Source of the DNA: Archaeoglobaceae archaeon
GTDB lineage: Archaea; Halobacteriota; Archaeoglobi; Archaeoglobales; Archaeoglobaceae
Length of the DNA: 64,000 nucleotides
Assembly: GCA_027036775.1 (NCBI GenBank)
Contig: JALWDS010000001.1
Span: 1 to 64,000, forward strand
Reading direction: 5' to 3'
In this document: piece after piece, positions 1 through 9,620 of the stretch
How positions within the stretch are numbered: the stretch's first letter is position 1
Layout: every line of letters begins with the position of its first letter
Translations under genes and position numbers: made by a program
Notes under the pieces: generated by a model
Told to the model about the DNA's origin: nothing
Seen by the model: only the letters and a program-made list of their open reading frames with translations
Database searches by the model: none

Positions 1-755
1 CAGATAAACCGACGATGTATCCACCCAGAACCGCACCGAGCAAACTGCTCAAACCGCCGACTATGCTTGAGGCGAATATCGTTACGATTATGACGTCCCC
101 CGTGGACGGGAATATCTGTTGCTTGAAAGGTAGGATGGCTCCGGCCAATCCAGCTAAGGAACCGGACAAGAACCAAGAGAAAATTCTCGTGTATTCAACG
201 TTTATACCCATTATCTCAGCCAAGCTGGGATTCTCCATCGAAGCCCTCAAAGCTATTCCAAGCTTCGTTTTGTAGAGGAGGGTTGTTAGGGTGAGTATCG
301 TTAAAACTATCACCAAGCTCGAAACGAGCAACCTACCCTCCAAGTTTAAAACTTTGAAGTCTAAGGTCGTAAAGACGAAGTTCTGAGTGCCCTTTTTTGT
401 TACGGATTGTAGGTAATCGGAGTAAGCTCCGATGAAACCCAAGAGGAAGATGTCCCAAGCAAGGGTGGCTATCATCAACGTTACCACGTTCGCACCCCTA
501 CCGATGAGGGGTTTAAGCACGACCAGATACGTGACAACTCCGAGCAGACCTCCAAATACGAGACAGACTGGTAGGGAGAGGTAGGGATGGAGGTTGAACA
601 GGTAGAGTAGAGTTAAGGCTACGTAAGAGCCGAATATGGCAAAAGTTCCCTGTGCGAAGTTGGGAACGGATGTCGTTATGTATGTTATGGTCAAACCCAG
701 AGATAGCAGGACTATGATGTTCGAGTAAACCAAAGCACCCTCTATCAGCGTCACA
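1..755 (-). CDS. livH: Branched-chain amino acid ABC transporter permease LivH (3' part beyond window)
   Basis: Inner-membrane permease of a branched-chain amino acid/amide ABC importer (HAAT family). Reading the minus strand from a GTG at 755 gives an uninterrupted hydrophobic protein (VTLIEGALVYSNIIVLL...) with LivH landmarks: NFAQGTFAIFGSYVAL near residues 30-45, the cytoplasmic coupling segment LGIALRASMENPSLAEIMGI, and GAILPFKQQIFP. It runs off position 1 without a stop, so about 250 residues are seen of the usual 290. The start is GTG; the nearby ATG at 761 is in another frame. It is divergent from livKGF; livM probably lies beyond the window. Confidence 0.88.
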
Positions 756-819
756 ATGCATCGACGTGACTGTAGTTATAAACGTTTTTCGATTTTACGA
801 TTTCTCAAAATAATGAAAA

Positions 820-829
820 CTTTTAAATT
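820..829 (+). promoter_or_regulatory. TATA box of livK
   Basis: CTTTTAAATT preceded by GAAAA, about 25 bases before the region just upstream of the livK ATG (852). The implied transcript has almost no leader. It lies in the 96-bp divergent region between livH and livK. Confidence 0.6.
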
Positions 830-851
830 CTAAAGAGACGGTTTAAGAGAT

Positions 852-2264
852 ATGAGGGGAGTTTGTGTTTTGCTTGCGATAGGCATGTTGCTTTTAGCTA
901 CTCCCTCAGTGTTGGCGGAGAAGCAAACGATAAATATAGGGGTTTTGGTCGATCTCTCTGGAGACCTATCGACTTACGGGAAGGACATAAGGAACGCGTT
1001 GACGATAGCGAAGGACAACATAAACAAGTATTTGGAAGAGAAGGGGTTACCGTATCAGGTGGACTTTGTGTTCGAGGACACACAAGTAAATCCGACTATA
1101 GCATTGGAGAAGACGCAGGAGCTGTATGGGAAGGGGATAAAGATGATAATCGGGCCTATGGGGAGCGGAGAGGTTGCGAACATAAAGGACTACGTGACGA
1201 ACCACAAGATCATAATAATATCGCCCTCATCTACGGCTTTGCCACAGATAATAGGATTTGCGAAGCCGTCGGACAAGAAGTTCATATTCAGGTTTGTTGG
1301 AACGGACGATTTGCAGACAGATGCGATAGCGAGTGAGTTGAAGAGCGTAGGGATAAAGGCCGTTGTTATAGTTTACAGAGACAACGCGTGGGGTAGGGGG
1401 CTTTACGAAACGATAAAGCCGAAGCTTGAGAAGGAAGGAATAGAGATGAAGGTCATACCCTATCCAGACCAAATTCCGACGGACTGGACTCCATACATAG
1501 CAAACATCGAAAATGCCCTAAAGGACTTCATGGGCAAATACAAGCAGAGTGAGATTGCTGTCGTTGCCTTCAGCTACGAGGAGGTCTTCAACATGATGGC
1601 ACAGGCTGACAGCAATTCGGTGATGTTCAAGGTCCTCTGGTTCGGAAGCGACGGTAACGCAAAGAGCAACAAGATAAGCGGAGTCTGCGGTAAGGTCGAA
1701 AAAGTCGGAATGTATTCAACCCTCTTCAGCTCCAAGGGTAAAGCTTACGAAGACCTCGTTAAGGAGTATAGGGCAAGGGGTTACGGAGACCACCCATACC
1801 AATACGCCTTGAACGCATACGACGCAGCTTGGGTTCTCGTCTTGAGCTACATAGAAACCGTAAACAAAACGGGTAAATACGATCCCGACGTCATGGCTCA
1901 AACCATCCCAGTCGTCACAGAGAAATACAGCAAGGGTGAATACGGCGTTTACCCAGTCAGCGGTTACATAAAGCTCAACGAGTGGAACGACAGAGCAAGC
2001 GGTGACTACGCAATCTGGTTCGTAAACAACCAGTGCAAGTGGGACCTGGCCGGTATTTGGAAGTTCGAGACCAAGAGCATAGAGTGGAAGCACAAGCCTT
2101 CAATTGCGGTTGCAACGACTGCAACAACTGTTGCCACAACTAAAACTGCCGTTACTACTACGACAACCACTACAACTGCCACAAAGAAGACACCGGGATT
2201 CGAGGGTGTTTTGGCAATACTGGGAGTTCTGGCGGTAGTTTACGTTATCAGAAGGAGAACATGA
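852..2264 (+). CDS. livK: Branched-chain amino acid/amide ABC transporter substrate-binding protein, PGF-CTERM anchored
   Basis: Extracellular ligand-binding protein of the periplasmic binding protein type I fold (Peripla_BP_6, LivK-like), 470 aa. It has a hydrophobic signal peptide (residues 1-22, ending near VLAEK), then INIGVLVDLSGDLSTYGKD typical of the N-lobe and IIGPMGSGEVANI for the ligand pocket. A Thr-rich linker (about 417-440) leads to a C-terminal TPGFEGVLAILGVLAV...RRR segment, the archaeal PGF-CTERM sorting signal, so it is probably anchored to lipid near the S-layer. Its stop overlaps livG by 4 bases. Synonymous codon use changes inside the gene near 1480 (mostly ATA and GGG before; more ATC, GTC and GGT after). 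Confidence 0.9.
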   Translation: MRGVCVLLAIGMLLLATPSVLAEKQTINIGVLVDLSGDLSTYGKDIRNALTIAKDNINKYLEEKGLPYQVDFVFEDTQVNPTIALEKTQELYGKGIKMIIGPMGSGEVANIKDYVTNHKIIIISPSSTALPQIIGFAKPSDKKFIFRFVGTDDLQTDAIASELKSVGIKAVVIVYRDNAWGRGLYETIKPKLEKEGIEMKVIPYPDQIPTDWTPYIANIENALKDFMGKYKQSEIAVVAFSYEEVFNMMAQADSNSVMFKVLWFGSDGNAKSNKISGVCGKVEKVGMYSTLFSSKGKAYEDLVKEYRARGYGDHPYQYALNAYDAAWVLVLSYIETVNKTGKYDPDVMAQTIPVVTEKYSKGEYGVYPVSGYIKLNEWNDRASGDYAIWFVNNQCKWDLAGIWKFETKSIEWKHKPSIAVATTATTVATTKTAVTTTTTTTTATKKTPGFEGVLAILGVLAVVYVIRRRT

Positions 2265-3013
2265 AAATCCTTGAAACTCGATCCCTTTCAAAATTTTTTG
2301 ACGGTTTAAAGGCTTTAAACAGGGTAAACATCGAAGTAGATAGGCAAACGCTAACGCTTATAATAGGCCCAAACGGTTCTGGTAAGTCCACGTTTATAAA
2401 CACCGTTTGCGGTTTCTACAAACCCGATGAAGGGAGGGTTTACTTCGAAGGTAGGGACATAACTGGACTTCCACCGAACAAGATATACGAACACGGAATC
2501 GTTAGGACTTTCCAAACGCCACAACCCCTCAAAAAGATGACGGTGTTGGAGAACCTGCTCGTAGCAAACGTTCACAGGGGTGAAAAGGTCTTAAACGCTC
2601 TGAGGTATTCCACTTGGTTGAAACAAGAGGAGGAGCTGGTTGAGAGAGCCTTCAAGATCCTCGAATTTTTAAAGATCGATCACCTGTGGGATAGAGAGTC
2701 ATACAAGCTCAGCGGTGGTCAACTGAAGTTGGTTGAGGTGGGAAGGGCTTTGATGACGAACCCCAAGATGATTGTGATGGACGAACCCGTAGCGGGAGTG
2801 GCACCCGCTTTGGCTCACGAGATATTCGAGAGGTTCGTTGAGCTGAAAAAGAAGGGGATCACGTTTTTAATAGTGGAACACAGACTCGACATAGTCATGG
2901 GATACGTCGACTACGTTTACGTCATGGCGAACGGACAGGTGATTTCCAAGGGTTTTCCAGAGGAAGTTTTAAACGATCCGAGGGTGGTTGAGGTTTACTT
3001 GGGTGGTGGTTGA
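2261..3013 (+). CDS. livG: Branched-chain amino acid ABC transporter ATP-binding protein LivG
   Basis: First of two ATPase subunits energising the importer, 250 aa. Walker [10 protein letters not shown] (about residues 37-45), Q-loop in [10 protein letters not shown], signature [15 protein letters not shown] (about 150), Walker [14 protein letters not shown] and switch His in IVEHRLD are all present. The family insertion after the Q-loop ([13 protein letters not shown]) distinguishes LivG from LivF. The ATG overlaps the livK stop (ATGA), implying translational coupling; livF follows one base after its stop. Confidence 0.93.
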   Translation: MKILETRSLSKFFDGLKALNRVNIEVDRQTLTLIIGPNGSGKSTFINTVCGFYKPDEGRVYFEGRDITGLPPNKIYEHGIVRTFQTPQPLKKMTVLENLLVANVHRGEKVLNALRYSTWLKQEEELVERAFKILEFLKIDHLWDRESYKLSGGQLKLVEVGRALMTNPKMIVMDEPVAGVAPALAHEIFERFVELKKKGITFLIVEHRLDIVMGYVDYVYVMANGQVISKGFPEEVLNDPRVVEVYLGGG

Positions 3014-3014
3014 G

Positions 3015-3722
3015 ATGATAAGGGTTGAAAACCTGAATGCTGGATACAAGGAACTTCACGTCCTGTTCGATATAAATGCGGAGATGCCGAAGAACAAGAT
3101 AACCACGATAGTGGGTCCGAACGGTTCGGGTAAGTCCACTCTTCTAAAGGCTATATTCGGACTGGCGACTGTATACTCGGGCAGTGTCAGGATGAACGGT
3201 AAGGACATAACCGATGTTCCGCCTCACGAAAAGGCAAGGTTGGGATTGGCCTACCTACCTCAGGTGGAAAACGTCTTCGTTAACCTGACCGTTATGGAAA
3301 ACCTCAAGATCGCGGGATACACACTTGAAAAGAAAGAACTCGATGAGAGGATAAAGGTTGCCTTGGACTTCTTTCCAGAGCTCAAGTATTACACGAACAG
3401 AAAGGCCGGAACTTTGAGCGGTGGTGAGAGACAGTTCTTGGCAATCGCCATGGCTCTTGTTAAGAACGCTAAGGTCATAATGCTCGACGAACCGACCGCA
3501 CAGCTTTCACCGAAGCTTGCGGAAGTGGTCTTTCAGAAGATAGTCGATTTGAGAGATTCGCTAAATCTTACGGTCATCTTGGTTGAACAGAACGCCAAGA
3601 GGGCTTTGGAGATAAGCGACAAGGCATACATGCTCATAAGCGGAAGGGTCGTATTCGAGGGAGACGCAAAGGATCTGCTCGAGCACGAGAAGTTCGAGAG
3701 ATACTGCATGGGATTGACCTAA
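3015..3722 (+). CDS. livF: Branched-chain amino acid ABC transporter ATP-binding protein LivF
   Basis: Second ATPase subunit of the importer, 235 aa from the ATG at 3015 ([17 protein letters not shown]). That start matches the family and follows livG by one base; an upstream in-frame ATG at 2988 would add nine atypical residues. Walker [11 protein letters not shown]-loop [11 protein letters not shown], signature [15 protein letters not shown], Walker [14 protein letters not shown] and the switch region [12 protein letters not shown] are intact. The end overlaps the convergent RNase Z gene by 4 bases. Confidence 0.93.
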   Translation: MIRVENLNAGYKELHVLFDINAEMPKNKITTIVGPNGSGKSTLLKAIFGLATVYSGSVRMNGKDITDVPPHEKARLGLAYLPQVENVFVNLTVMENLKIAGYTLEKKELDERIKVALDFFPELKYYTNRKAGTLSGGERQFLAIAMALVKNAKVIMLDEPTAQLSPKLAEVVFQKIVDLRDSLNLTVILVEQNAKRALEISDKAYMLISGRVVFEGDAKDLLEHEKFERYCMGLT

Positions 3723-4636
3723 TCCCTGTATTTGACCTCCAAGCTCATAAAGTCTTCAGCAACTCTAACGTTTTCGAAAACCTCCCTCGCCTCCTTCAAA
3801 AGGGGTGTCGCATCTTTAGAGTATCTCGCACTTACGTGAGTTAAGATCAGCATTCTGACGTTCGCCTTTTTGGCAATCTCCGCAGCTTCCTTCGCGGTCG
3901 AGTGCTTACTTTGAATTGCCCAATCCTGCAGATCGCTCGTGAAGGATGCGTCGTGTATGAGCAAATCCGCATCCCTCGAAATCTCCACGGTTCTTTCTAT
4001 AGGCCTCGTATCTCCCGTGTAAACAACCTTCCTTCCTTTCCTCTTAGGCCCGACGACCATATCTGGAGTTACAACCCTACCGTTAACGACAACGCTCTCC
4101 CCCCTAACGAGCTTTGAGTAGAGGGGGCCGGGTGGAATTCCCAAAGCTTCAGCTTTAGCTCTATCAAACTTTCCCGGTCTGTCCCTCTCAATCAAAGCGT
4201 ATCCTAAGCTTGGAACTATGTGATCCGTCTTAAATGCCACTACCTTGAACTTTCCGAAGTTGACCTCATCTCCATCCTTCAAACCCACGACCTCTATCGG
4301 GTAGTTGAGATTTTGATAACCGAACATCCTGAAGAGGGTTGTGACGAAATCGACCTCCTCCTCGGGCACGAATACCCTAAGCTTTTCCGTTCTCTCGTTT
4401 AGGGATAGGGTTTCGATGAGACCGAAGAGGCCTACGAAGTGATCCGTATGTGTGTGTGTCACGAAAACGCTGTCTATCTTGAATCCCGTTTTAGCTATCA
4501 TCATCTGCCTCTGGGTCCCCTCTCCGCAATCAAAGAGGAGTCTGATTCCTTCGAATTGAATGAGAATAGAAGAGGGATTTCTATTCGGTGACGGAATCGT
4601 GCCAGCTGTCCCTAAAAACGTTACCTTAAGGAGCAT
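3719..4636 (-). CDS. rnz: Ribonuclease Z (tRNA 3' endonuclease)
   Basis: Metallo-beta-lactamase endonuclease that removes 3' trailers from tRNA precursors. 305 aa, the usual short RNase Z length. Signature [13 protein letters not shown] (about residues 60-72) supplies zinc ligands; further ligands are in [15 protein letters not shown] and [10 protein letters not shown]. The N-terminus [17 protein letters not shown] is typical. The window shows no nearby tRNA. It converges on livF with a 4-base overlap and lies just downstream of S10 and EF-1alpha on the same strand. Confidence 0.92.
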   Translation of the reverse strand: MLLKVTFLGTAGTIPSPNRNPSSILIQFEGIRLLFDCGEGTQRQMMIAKTGFKIDSVFVTHTHTDHFVGLFGLIETLSLNERTEKLRVFVPEEEVDFVTTLFRMFGYQNLNYPIEVVGLKDGDEVNFGKFKVVAFKTDHIVPSLGYALIERDRPGKFDRAKAEALGIPPGPLYSKLVRGESVVVNGRVVTPDMVVGPKRKGRKVVYTGDTRPIERTVEISRDADLLIHDASFTSDLQDWAIQSKHSTAKEAAEIAKKANVRMLILTHVSARYSKDATPLLKEAREVFENVRVAEDFMSLEVKYRD

Positions 4637-4640
4637 GAAA

Positions 4641-4961
4641 TTAGCTCTCTAAAACTATTTCGATGTTTACGTCCTTTGGAACCTGAATCCTCATTATCTG
4701 CCTCAAAGCCCTTTCGTCCGCTGCGATGTCTATCAGCCTCTTGTGAATTCTCATCTCCCAGTGGTCATAGGTTTCGCTTCCCTCCCCATCTGGAGCCTTT
4801 CTCACGGGTATCACCAACCTCTTCGTGGGAAGGGGTATGGGACCGCTCATGGCAACGCCCGTTTTGTTTGCAATCTCCTTTATCTGCTGGCAGATCCTGT
4901 CCAAATCCTTTGGGTTCAATCCGGACAACCTTATCCTCGCCTTCGGACCCTTAACCGGCAT
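4641..4961 (-). CDS. rps10: Small ribosomal subunit protein S10 (uS10)
   Basis: uS10 of the 30S head, 106 aa from the ATG at 4961 ([14 protein letters not shown]). That start has a GGGTGAT ribosome-binding site; the longer TTG reading at 4973 would run through that site. Typical elements are [23 protein letters not shown] (18-40% of the way in) and the C-terminal [14 protein letters not shown]. It follows EF-1alpha by 25 bases, the tail order (EF-1alpha, S10) of the archaeal str operon, here without S12, S7 and EF-2. Confidence 0.95.
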   Translation of the reverse strand: MPVKGPKARIRLSGLNPKDLDRICQQIKEIANKTGVAMSGPIPLPTKRLVIPVRKAPDGEGSETYDHWEMRIHKRLIDIAADERALRQIMRIQVPKDVNIEIVLES

Positions 4962-4986
4962 AAGATCACCCAAAAAATAAAAGGGG

Positions 4987-6258
4987 TTACTTCCTTGGAG
5001 TTACGTCTATAACCATTCCAGCAGCTACTGTCATACCCATGTCTCTCACAGCAAACCTTCCGAGCGGTGGTATGTCCTTGACCCTCTCGATAACCATGGG
5101 CCTCGTCGGCTCAAGTTTGACTATCGCAGCGTCTCCAGTTTTAAGGAACGATGGATTCTCCTCCTTCACCTGTCCAGTTCTTGGATCCAACTTCTTCTGT
5201 AGCTCAACGAATCTGCACGCAACCTGCGCTGTGTGTGCGTGAACTACCGGCGTGTAGCCAACGGTGATGGCTGTGGGGTGTTGCAACACTATGATCTGAG
5301 CGGTGAAGTCCTTCGCAACGGTTGGCGGGTTGTCCGGATGACCAGCTACATCTCCCCTCCTTATGTCCTTCTTGCTGACACCTCTAACGTTGAAACCTAT
5401 GTTGTCACCCGGCTTTGCCTCTTGGATTGGTTCATGGTGCATTTCTATGCTCTTAACTTCACCAACTATCCCCGGTGGCTCGAATATGACCTTGTCACCC
5501 ACCCTTAAGATACCGCTCTCGACCCTACCTACTGGAACCGTTCCGACACCCTTTATGGAATAGACGTCCTGAATAGGTATCCTCAAGGGCTTGTCCACCA
5601 GTTTCATGGGTGGCTTCAGCATGTCGAAGGCCTCGTATATCGTCGGTCCCTTATACCAAGGCATCTTTTCACTCCTCTTGAAAACGTTGTCACCGTAGTA
5701 TGCTGAAACGGGAATGAACGGTGTCTCCTCAACTTTGTAACCTACGGCCTTCAACAGCTTTTCTACCTTGGCCTTACACTCCTCGAACTTCTTCTGGTCG
5801 TAGTTGACTCTGTCCATCTTGTTTATCGCAACTATTATCTGGTTTATACCCAAGGTTCTCGCCAAGAGAACGTGCTCCTTGGTCTGTGGCTGAACGCACT
5901 CCACGACGTCAACGACCAAGACCGCAGCATCCGCTTGAGAAGTTCCCGTGATCATGTTCTTTATGAAGTCCCTGTGACCGGGGCAGTCGATTATTGTGAT
6001 CATATACTTGTCGGTCTCTATCTTTCTGTGTGCCACGTCTATCGTAACTCCTCTCTCCCTCTCCTCCTTGAGCCTGTCCATGACCCAAGCGAACTCGAAC
6101 GTAGCCTTACCCTTCTGCTCCGCCTCCTTCCTATACTGCTCTATTATGTGGGGTGGTATCTGCCCGGCCTCGTAGAGCAGTCTTCCTATCATTGTGCTCT
6201 TCCCGTGGTCCACGTGTCCAATTATAGCAACGTTTATGTGTTCCTTCTCCTTCGCCAT
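4987..6258 (-). CDS. tuf: Translation elongation factor EF-1 alpha
   Basis: GTPase delivering aminoacyl-tRNA to the ribosome, 423 aa, full length. G1 GHVDHGKST (residues 14-22), switch region with [10 protein letters not shown]3 DCPGHRDF, G4 NKMD and G5 SAYYGDN are clear; domains 2 and 3 end in [18 protein letters not shown] box precedes it and the leader is near zero length. It is first in a two-gene unit with S10. Confidence 0.97.
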   Translation of the reverse strand: MAKEKEHINVAIIGHVDHGKSTMIGRLLYEAGQIPPHIIEQYRKEAEQKGKATFEFAWVMDRLKEERERGVTIDVAHRKIETDKYMITIIDCPGHRDFIKNMITGTSQADAAVLVVDVVECVQPQTKEHVLLARTLGINQIIVAINKMDRVNYDQKKFEECKAKVEKLLKAVGYKVEETPFIPVSAYYGDNVFKRSEKMPWYKGPTIYEAFDMLKPPMKLVDKPLRIPIQDVYSIKGVGTVPVGRVESGILRVGDKVIFEPPGIVGEVKSIEMHHEPIQEAKPGDNIGFNVRGVSKKDIRRGDVAGHPDNPPTVAKDFTAQIIVLQHPTAITVGYTPVVHAHTAQVACRFVELQKKLDPRTGQVKEENPSFLKTGDAAIVKLEPTRPMVIERVKDIPPLGRFAVRDMGMTVAAGMVIDVTPRK

Positions 6259-6278
6259 ACCGCAAAGTTTGAGAATGG

Positions 6279-6290
6279 GTATATAAAACT
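6279..6290 (-). promoter_or_regulatory. TATA box of EF-1alpha/S10
   Basis: On the minus strand AGTTTTATATACCC lies about 25 bases before the EF-1alpha ATG (6258), implying a nearly leaderless transcript, a pattern common in this window. Confidence 0.6.
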
Positions 6291-6336
6291 TTCAACGAAA
6301 GGTAAAGTATTTGTTCGATTACCTCTTACCCGATCC

Positions 6337-6729
6337 ATGAGCATAGTGGTCGGATTGGACGGTTCCGATCGTAGCTTTAGGGCTTTGAGGTTTGCCCTTG
6401 AAGAGGCCAAGCTCAGAGGGATGAAGGTTTACGCCGTTCATTCCCTCTTCGGAGGAGAAAAAACGGACATGGAGGATATAGAGAAGGGAAAGGAGATACT
6501 TGAGGAGGCCAAGAGAATTGCCAAGGAGCTCGACGTTGAGATTGAGACGAAGTTGCTGATAAGGGGTAAAGCTCCGGGGGAAGACATAGTGGATTTTGCC
6601 GACGAGGTCAATGCGGTGATGATAGTTCTTGGCATGAAGAGGAGGTCTCTGGTTGAAGAGGTCATACTGGGTAAGGCTGCGAAGTATGTGGTCGTTAAGG
6701 CTAAACAGCCCGTTGTTCTGGTCAAGTAA
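6337..6729 (+). CDS. Universal stress protein (UspA family)
   Basis: Small nucleotide-binding stress protein, 130 aa from the ATG at 6337 (MSIVVGLDGSDRSFRAL). The reading frame stays open far upstream, antisense to EF-1alpha, but only this start gives the UspA beginning. The C-terminal GMKRRSLVEEVILGKAAKYVVVKAKQPVVLV resembles the family ATP-binding motif G-2x-G-9x-G(S/T), although the middle residues depart from it, so ATP binding is not certain. Divergent from EF-1alpha and followed by cutA after 31 bases. Confidence 0.88.
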   Translation: MSIVVGLDGSDRSFRALRFALEEAKLRGMKVYAVHSLFGGEKTDMEDIEKGKEILEEAKRIAKELDVEIETKLLIRGKAPGEDIVDFADEVNAVMIVLGMKRRSLVEEVILGKAAKYVVVKAKQPVVLVK

Positions 6730-6760
6730 GATTTAAAATACCCTATCAAAACGAAGGAAT

Positions 6761-7069
6761 ATGTTCGTATTCGTTTACATAACCGCAAAGGATTTCGATG
6801 AGGCGAGAAAGATTGCAAGGCACCTTCTGGAGAAGAGGCTCATCGCGTGTGCGAACATATTTCCAGTTAGGTCCATGTTCTGGTGGGAGGGTAAGATCGA
6901 AGAGTGCTTGGAATTCGTAATAATCTGTAAGACAAAGGCTGAGAAGTTCAAGGAGTTGAGAGAGGAGGTTAAAAGGATACACAGCTATTCAGTCCCCTGC
7001 ATATGCAGTTTCGTCGTTGAGGAGGGCTTGAGGGAGTTCTTGGACTGGATTGAGGAAACCGTGCAATGA
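6761..7069 (+). CDS. cutA: CutA divalent-cation tolerance protein
   Basis: Trimeric CutA1 protein, 102 aa, standard length. It carries the family segments EKRLIACANIFPVRSMFWWEGKIEE, LVIICKT-like EFVIICKTKAEKF and IHSYSVPCICSF. Its precise role is uncertain even in well-studied species; metal tolerance is the traditional assignment. A TATA-like ATTTAAAATA lies about 30 bases upstream. The stop overlaps the next gene by 4 bases (ATGA). Confidence 0.93.
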   Translation: MFVFVYITAKDFDEARKIARHLLEKRLIACANIFPVRSMFWWEGKIEECLEFVIICKTKAEKFKELREEVKRIHSYSVPCICSFVVEEGLREFLDWIEETVQ

Positions 7070-7746
7070 TCGGAAGGGAAGTGACATACACGGAGGAGAG
7101 GTGGGAAATTTTAAGGGAGAAGAGGAGAAGGGCGAAAGAGGTTATGGGTCGATTGAGGGAGTTCGGGATACATTCGATAGCATACGGTTCGATTGCGAGG
7201 GGTGATGTAAAAAGGAACAGCGACGTGGACATATTCATACCATACCAGATCCCCTCCTACAAAATCGAGATAGCACTTGAGGGATTTGAAATCGTTGAGA
7301 GGAGGATAGTCCAAGCAACACCCAACTACGCCATTAAGGGGGAGATAGTCTTAACGGACGAAACGACCGTAAGTTTTCCCCTCGTGAAGATGAGGGAAAA
7401 CGAGCTTGACTTCTACAGGTTCGGAGGTTGTCTGAGTTACGGGGAAATTCTAAGGAACAAAAGGGTAGCCGGAGTTGACAAGAGACTCTTTCTGATAATA
7501 CCAACCGAAAGGGGTCACAGAGAGGTTTCGGTCTTCGACGTTCAGCCGAGTTACGTAGCCAAGGTTTTAAACGTGAGCCTTGAGATAGTGGAGGAGAGGA
7601 TAAGGGTTCTAACGAGGAGGAGGGAAATAGGTAGAACGGGAATATTTTTGCAGGAGGTAGTTCCGTCCGACTCGAGCTTTGAAGCTTACTTGGACGAGAT
7701 AGCCAAATCCAACCCGATGGTGCGTAAGAGAATTGAAAAGTTTTAG
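7066..7746 (+). CDS. Nucleotidyltransferase-domain protein
   Basis: 226 aa. The N-terminal third holds the polymerase-beta-type signature GSIARGDVKRNSDVDIF (about residues 43-59), with GS and DxD metal ligands, followed by a third acidic strand (EIVLTDETTVSFPL). The rest resembles conserved archaeal proteins of this length and includes a helix-turn-helix-like stretch (SYVAKVLNVSLEIVEERIRVL, about 166-186). The substrate is unknown; it is larger than MNT antitoxins and lacks an adjacent HEPN gene. Translationally coupled to cutA. Confidence 0.75.
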   Translation: MIGREVTYTEERWEILREKRRRAKEVMGRLREFGIHSIAYGSIARGDVKRNSDVDIFIPYQIPSYKIEIALEGFEIVERRIVQATPNYAIKGEIVLTDETTVSFPLVKMRENELDFYRFGGCLSYGEILRNKRVAGVDKRLFLIIPTERGHREVSVFDVQPSYVAKVLNVSLEIVEERIRVLTRRREIGRTGIFLQEVVPSDSSFEAYLDEIAKSNPMVRKRIEKF

Positions 7747-9578
7747 GGGATTTCGAGTTCCTTCAGCTTTTCTTGTGTCGGTCTTCCGTCCACCCATCCC
7801 CTCAACTTGTAATACTCCTCCTTCATCTTATCCAACTCAACGACGTGTCCCTTGGCTGGACCTTCTGGCAGGGGTTCGCTCAACAACCTCTTAGGTAAGG
7901 TGTCGTCCTTCCCGTCAAAGCCGAACTCGTTCATTATCAACCTCTCAAGGTTGTAAATCCTCTCTCCAATCTTCATGAAGTCGTTCGCACTCATTTCCCA
8001 ACCCGTAACCGCTGACAACAGCTTAGCGTAATCATCCGCACCTAAAGCGAATGTTGAGAAGAGACAGTTCACTGTCGAATTAACGACGCAGGTGAAGTCT
8101 TGGAAAACCTTGACCCACTTCGCCTTACCTTCGGTTGTGAGTGGATCGATCTTCTCGGGAATTCCCAATATTTCAGGAGATATGGTGTAACCCGTTACGT
8201 GGCAACCACCTCTGTTTGCTGTTGCATAGTTCAAACCTATTCCCTTTGCACCTCTCGGATCGTAGGCTGGCAGTTCCAAACCCTTCACGCTCATGGACAA
8301 CTCTGGGGCGTTGAACATCTCAGCCAGTCTTTTACTTCCCAGAGCAAGATACCTTCCGAATCCTATCTTGAACGCTGTTCTCCATATCATCTCTATCAAC
8401 GCAGTAGCGTTTCCAAACCTCAAATCGACCCCTTCGAGAAGATCTTTCGGTATGTATCCCTTCTCAACGAGCTCCATTGCACATGCTATTGTCGAACCCA
8501 TCGATATCGTGTCCAATCCCAGCTCGTCGCAGAGATGGTTGGCCTTGATTATAGCCTCCAAGTTCACAACGCCTGTCGTGTTTCCCAAAGCCCATACAGA
8601 CTCGTATTCCGGCCCTTCGCTGTGCAGTATCTGGAAGCAACCTGATTTTACGGCTGTAACCCTCCCGCACCCTATACTGCAACCCCAGCAGGCCTTGTTA
8701 CTTATCAGGTATTTCTCTGCCAAAGTTTCACCGCTTATCTTGTCGGCATCTGGATTTACTCCGGTCTGCCAGTTCTTGAAAGGTAACATTCCGGCGTTGT
8801 TTATGATGTTGACGAGGATAGCGGTCCCGTATTTCGGTAAACCCTCACCTGTCACGGGATTCTTTCTTACCTTCTCCAAAGCCTCCTTAGAAGCTTCCTT
8901 AAATTCGTCAGGTTTCGCTGGCTGAGGCCTCTCGTCACCCCCAACGACTATGGCCTTGAGCTTTTTAGAACCCATTATAGCTCCAACTCCAGTCCTACCA
9001 GCAGCTCTATGCTCGTCGTTCATGATGCAAGCGAAGTAAACCAAGTTCTCTCCAGCGGGTCCTATGCATGCGACACTGCAGTTTTCACCAACTCTATCCT
9101 TAAGAATTCTTTCCGTTTCGAAAACGTTCCTACCCCAAACGTCCTTTGCAGACTTTATCTCCGCACTTCCATTCAAAACCTCCAAGTAAACAGGATCATC
9201 CGATTTCCCCTCGATCACAATCATGTCGAAGCCAGAGAACTTGAGGAAGGGCCCCCACTTACCTCCAGAGTTCGCACTCGCCACCGAATTCGTTAGAGGC
9301 GACTTCAGAGCCATGACGTGATACCTACCAGACTCTGGAAAGCCAGCAACACCTGTAGCCGGGCCTGTTGCAAATATCAAAACGTTCTCCTCTCCAAAAG
9401 GATTCAAATCCCTCGGAGAAATACCCTCCTTCTTGTATCTCTGCAGGTAGTCGTATAAAACTCTTACCGCGTATCCCTTCCCTCCCAAATACTTTTTGGC
9501 AATTTCCATATCCGTCTTTTCAACCTTAACGCTCCCCTCGCTCAAGTTCACCTTCAAAACTCTACCCATGTATCCCAT
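7743..9578 (-). CDS. aor: Tungsten-containing aldehyde:ferredoxin oxidoreductase
   Basis: AOR-family tungstopterin enzyme oxidising aldehydes to acids with ferredoxin as acceptor. 611 aa from the ATG at 9578 (MGYMGRVLKVNLSEG), the usual N-terminus; a TTG at 9596 would add six residues. The [4Fe-4S] site is CWGCSIGC (Cys about 297, 300 and 304) with a distal Cys in DFTCVVNSTVNC; pterin-contacting segments include RAAGRTGVGAIMGSKKLKAI. Substrate range cannot be told from sequence. It ends 4 bases into the convergent nucleotidyltransferase gene. Confidence 0.93.
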   Translation of the reverse strand: MGYMGRVLKVNLSEGSVKVEKTDMEIAKKYLGGKGYAVRVLYDYLQRYKKEGISPRDLNPFGEENVLIFATGPATGVAGFPESGRYHVMALKSPLTNSVASANSGGKWGPFLKFSGFDMIVIEGKSDDPVYLEVLNGSAEIKSAKDVWGRNVFETERILKDRVGENCSVACIGPAGENLVYFACIMNDEHRAAGRTGVGAIMGSKKLKAIVVGGDERPQPAKPDEFKEASKEALEKVRKNPVTGEGLPKYGTAILVNIINNAGMLPFKNWQTGVNPDADKISGETLAEKYLISNKACWGCSIGCGRVTAVKSGCFQILHSEGPEYESVWALGNTTGVVNLEAIIKANHLCDELGLDTISMGSTIACAMELVEKGYIPKDLLEGVDLRFGNATALIEMIWRTAFKIGFGRYLALGSKRLAEMFNAPELSMSVKGLELPAYDPRGAKGIGLNYATANRGGCHVTGYTISPEILGIPEKIDPLTTEGKAKWVKVFQDFTCVVNSTVNCLFSTFALGADDYAKLLSAVTGWEMSANDFMKIGERIYNLERLIMNEFGFDGKDDTLPKRLLSEPLPEGPAKGHVVELDKMKEEYYKLRGWVDGRPTQEKLKELEIP

Positions 9579-9620
9579 GCAAGTTATTAAACTCAAAACA
9601 GTAAGAAATTTTCCAAATGT

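Noticed and set aside
1227-2093. Minus-strand frames across livK
   Set aside because: No recognisable domains and they contradict the intact LivK protein on the plus strand.
5872-6336. Long plus-strand open frame continuing upstream of the universal stress protein
   Set aside because: It runs antisense through EF-1alpha and only the part from 6337 has the UspA beginning.
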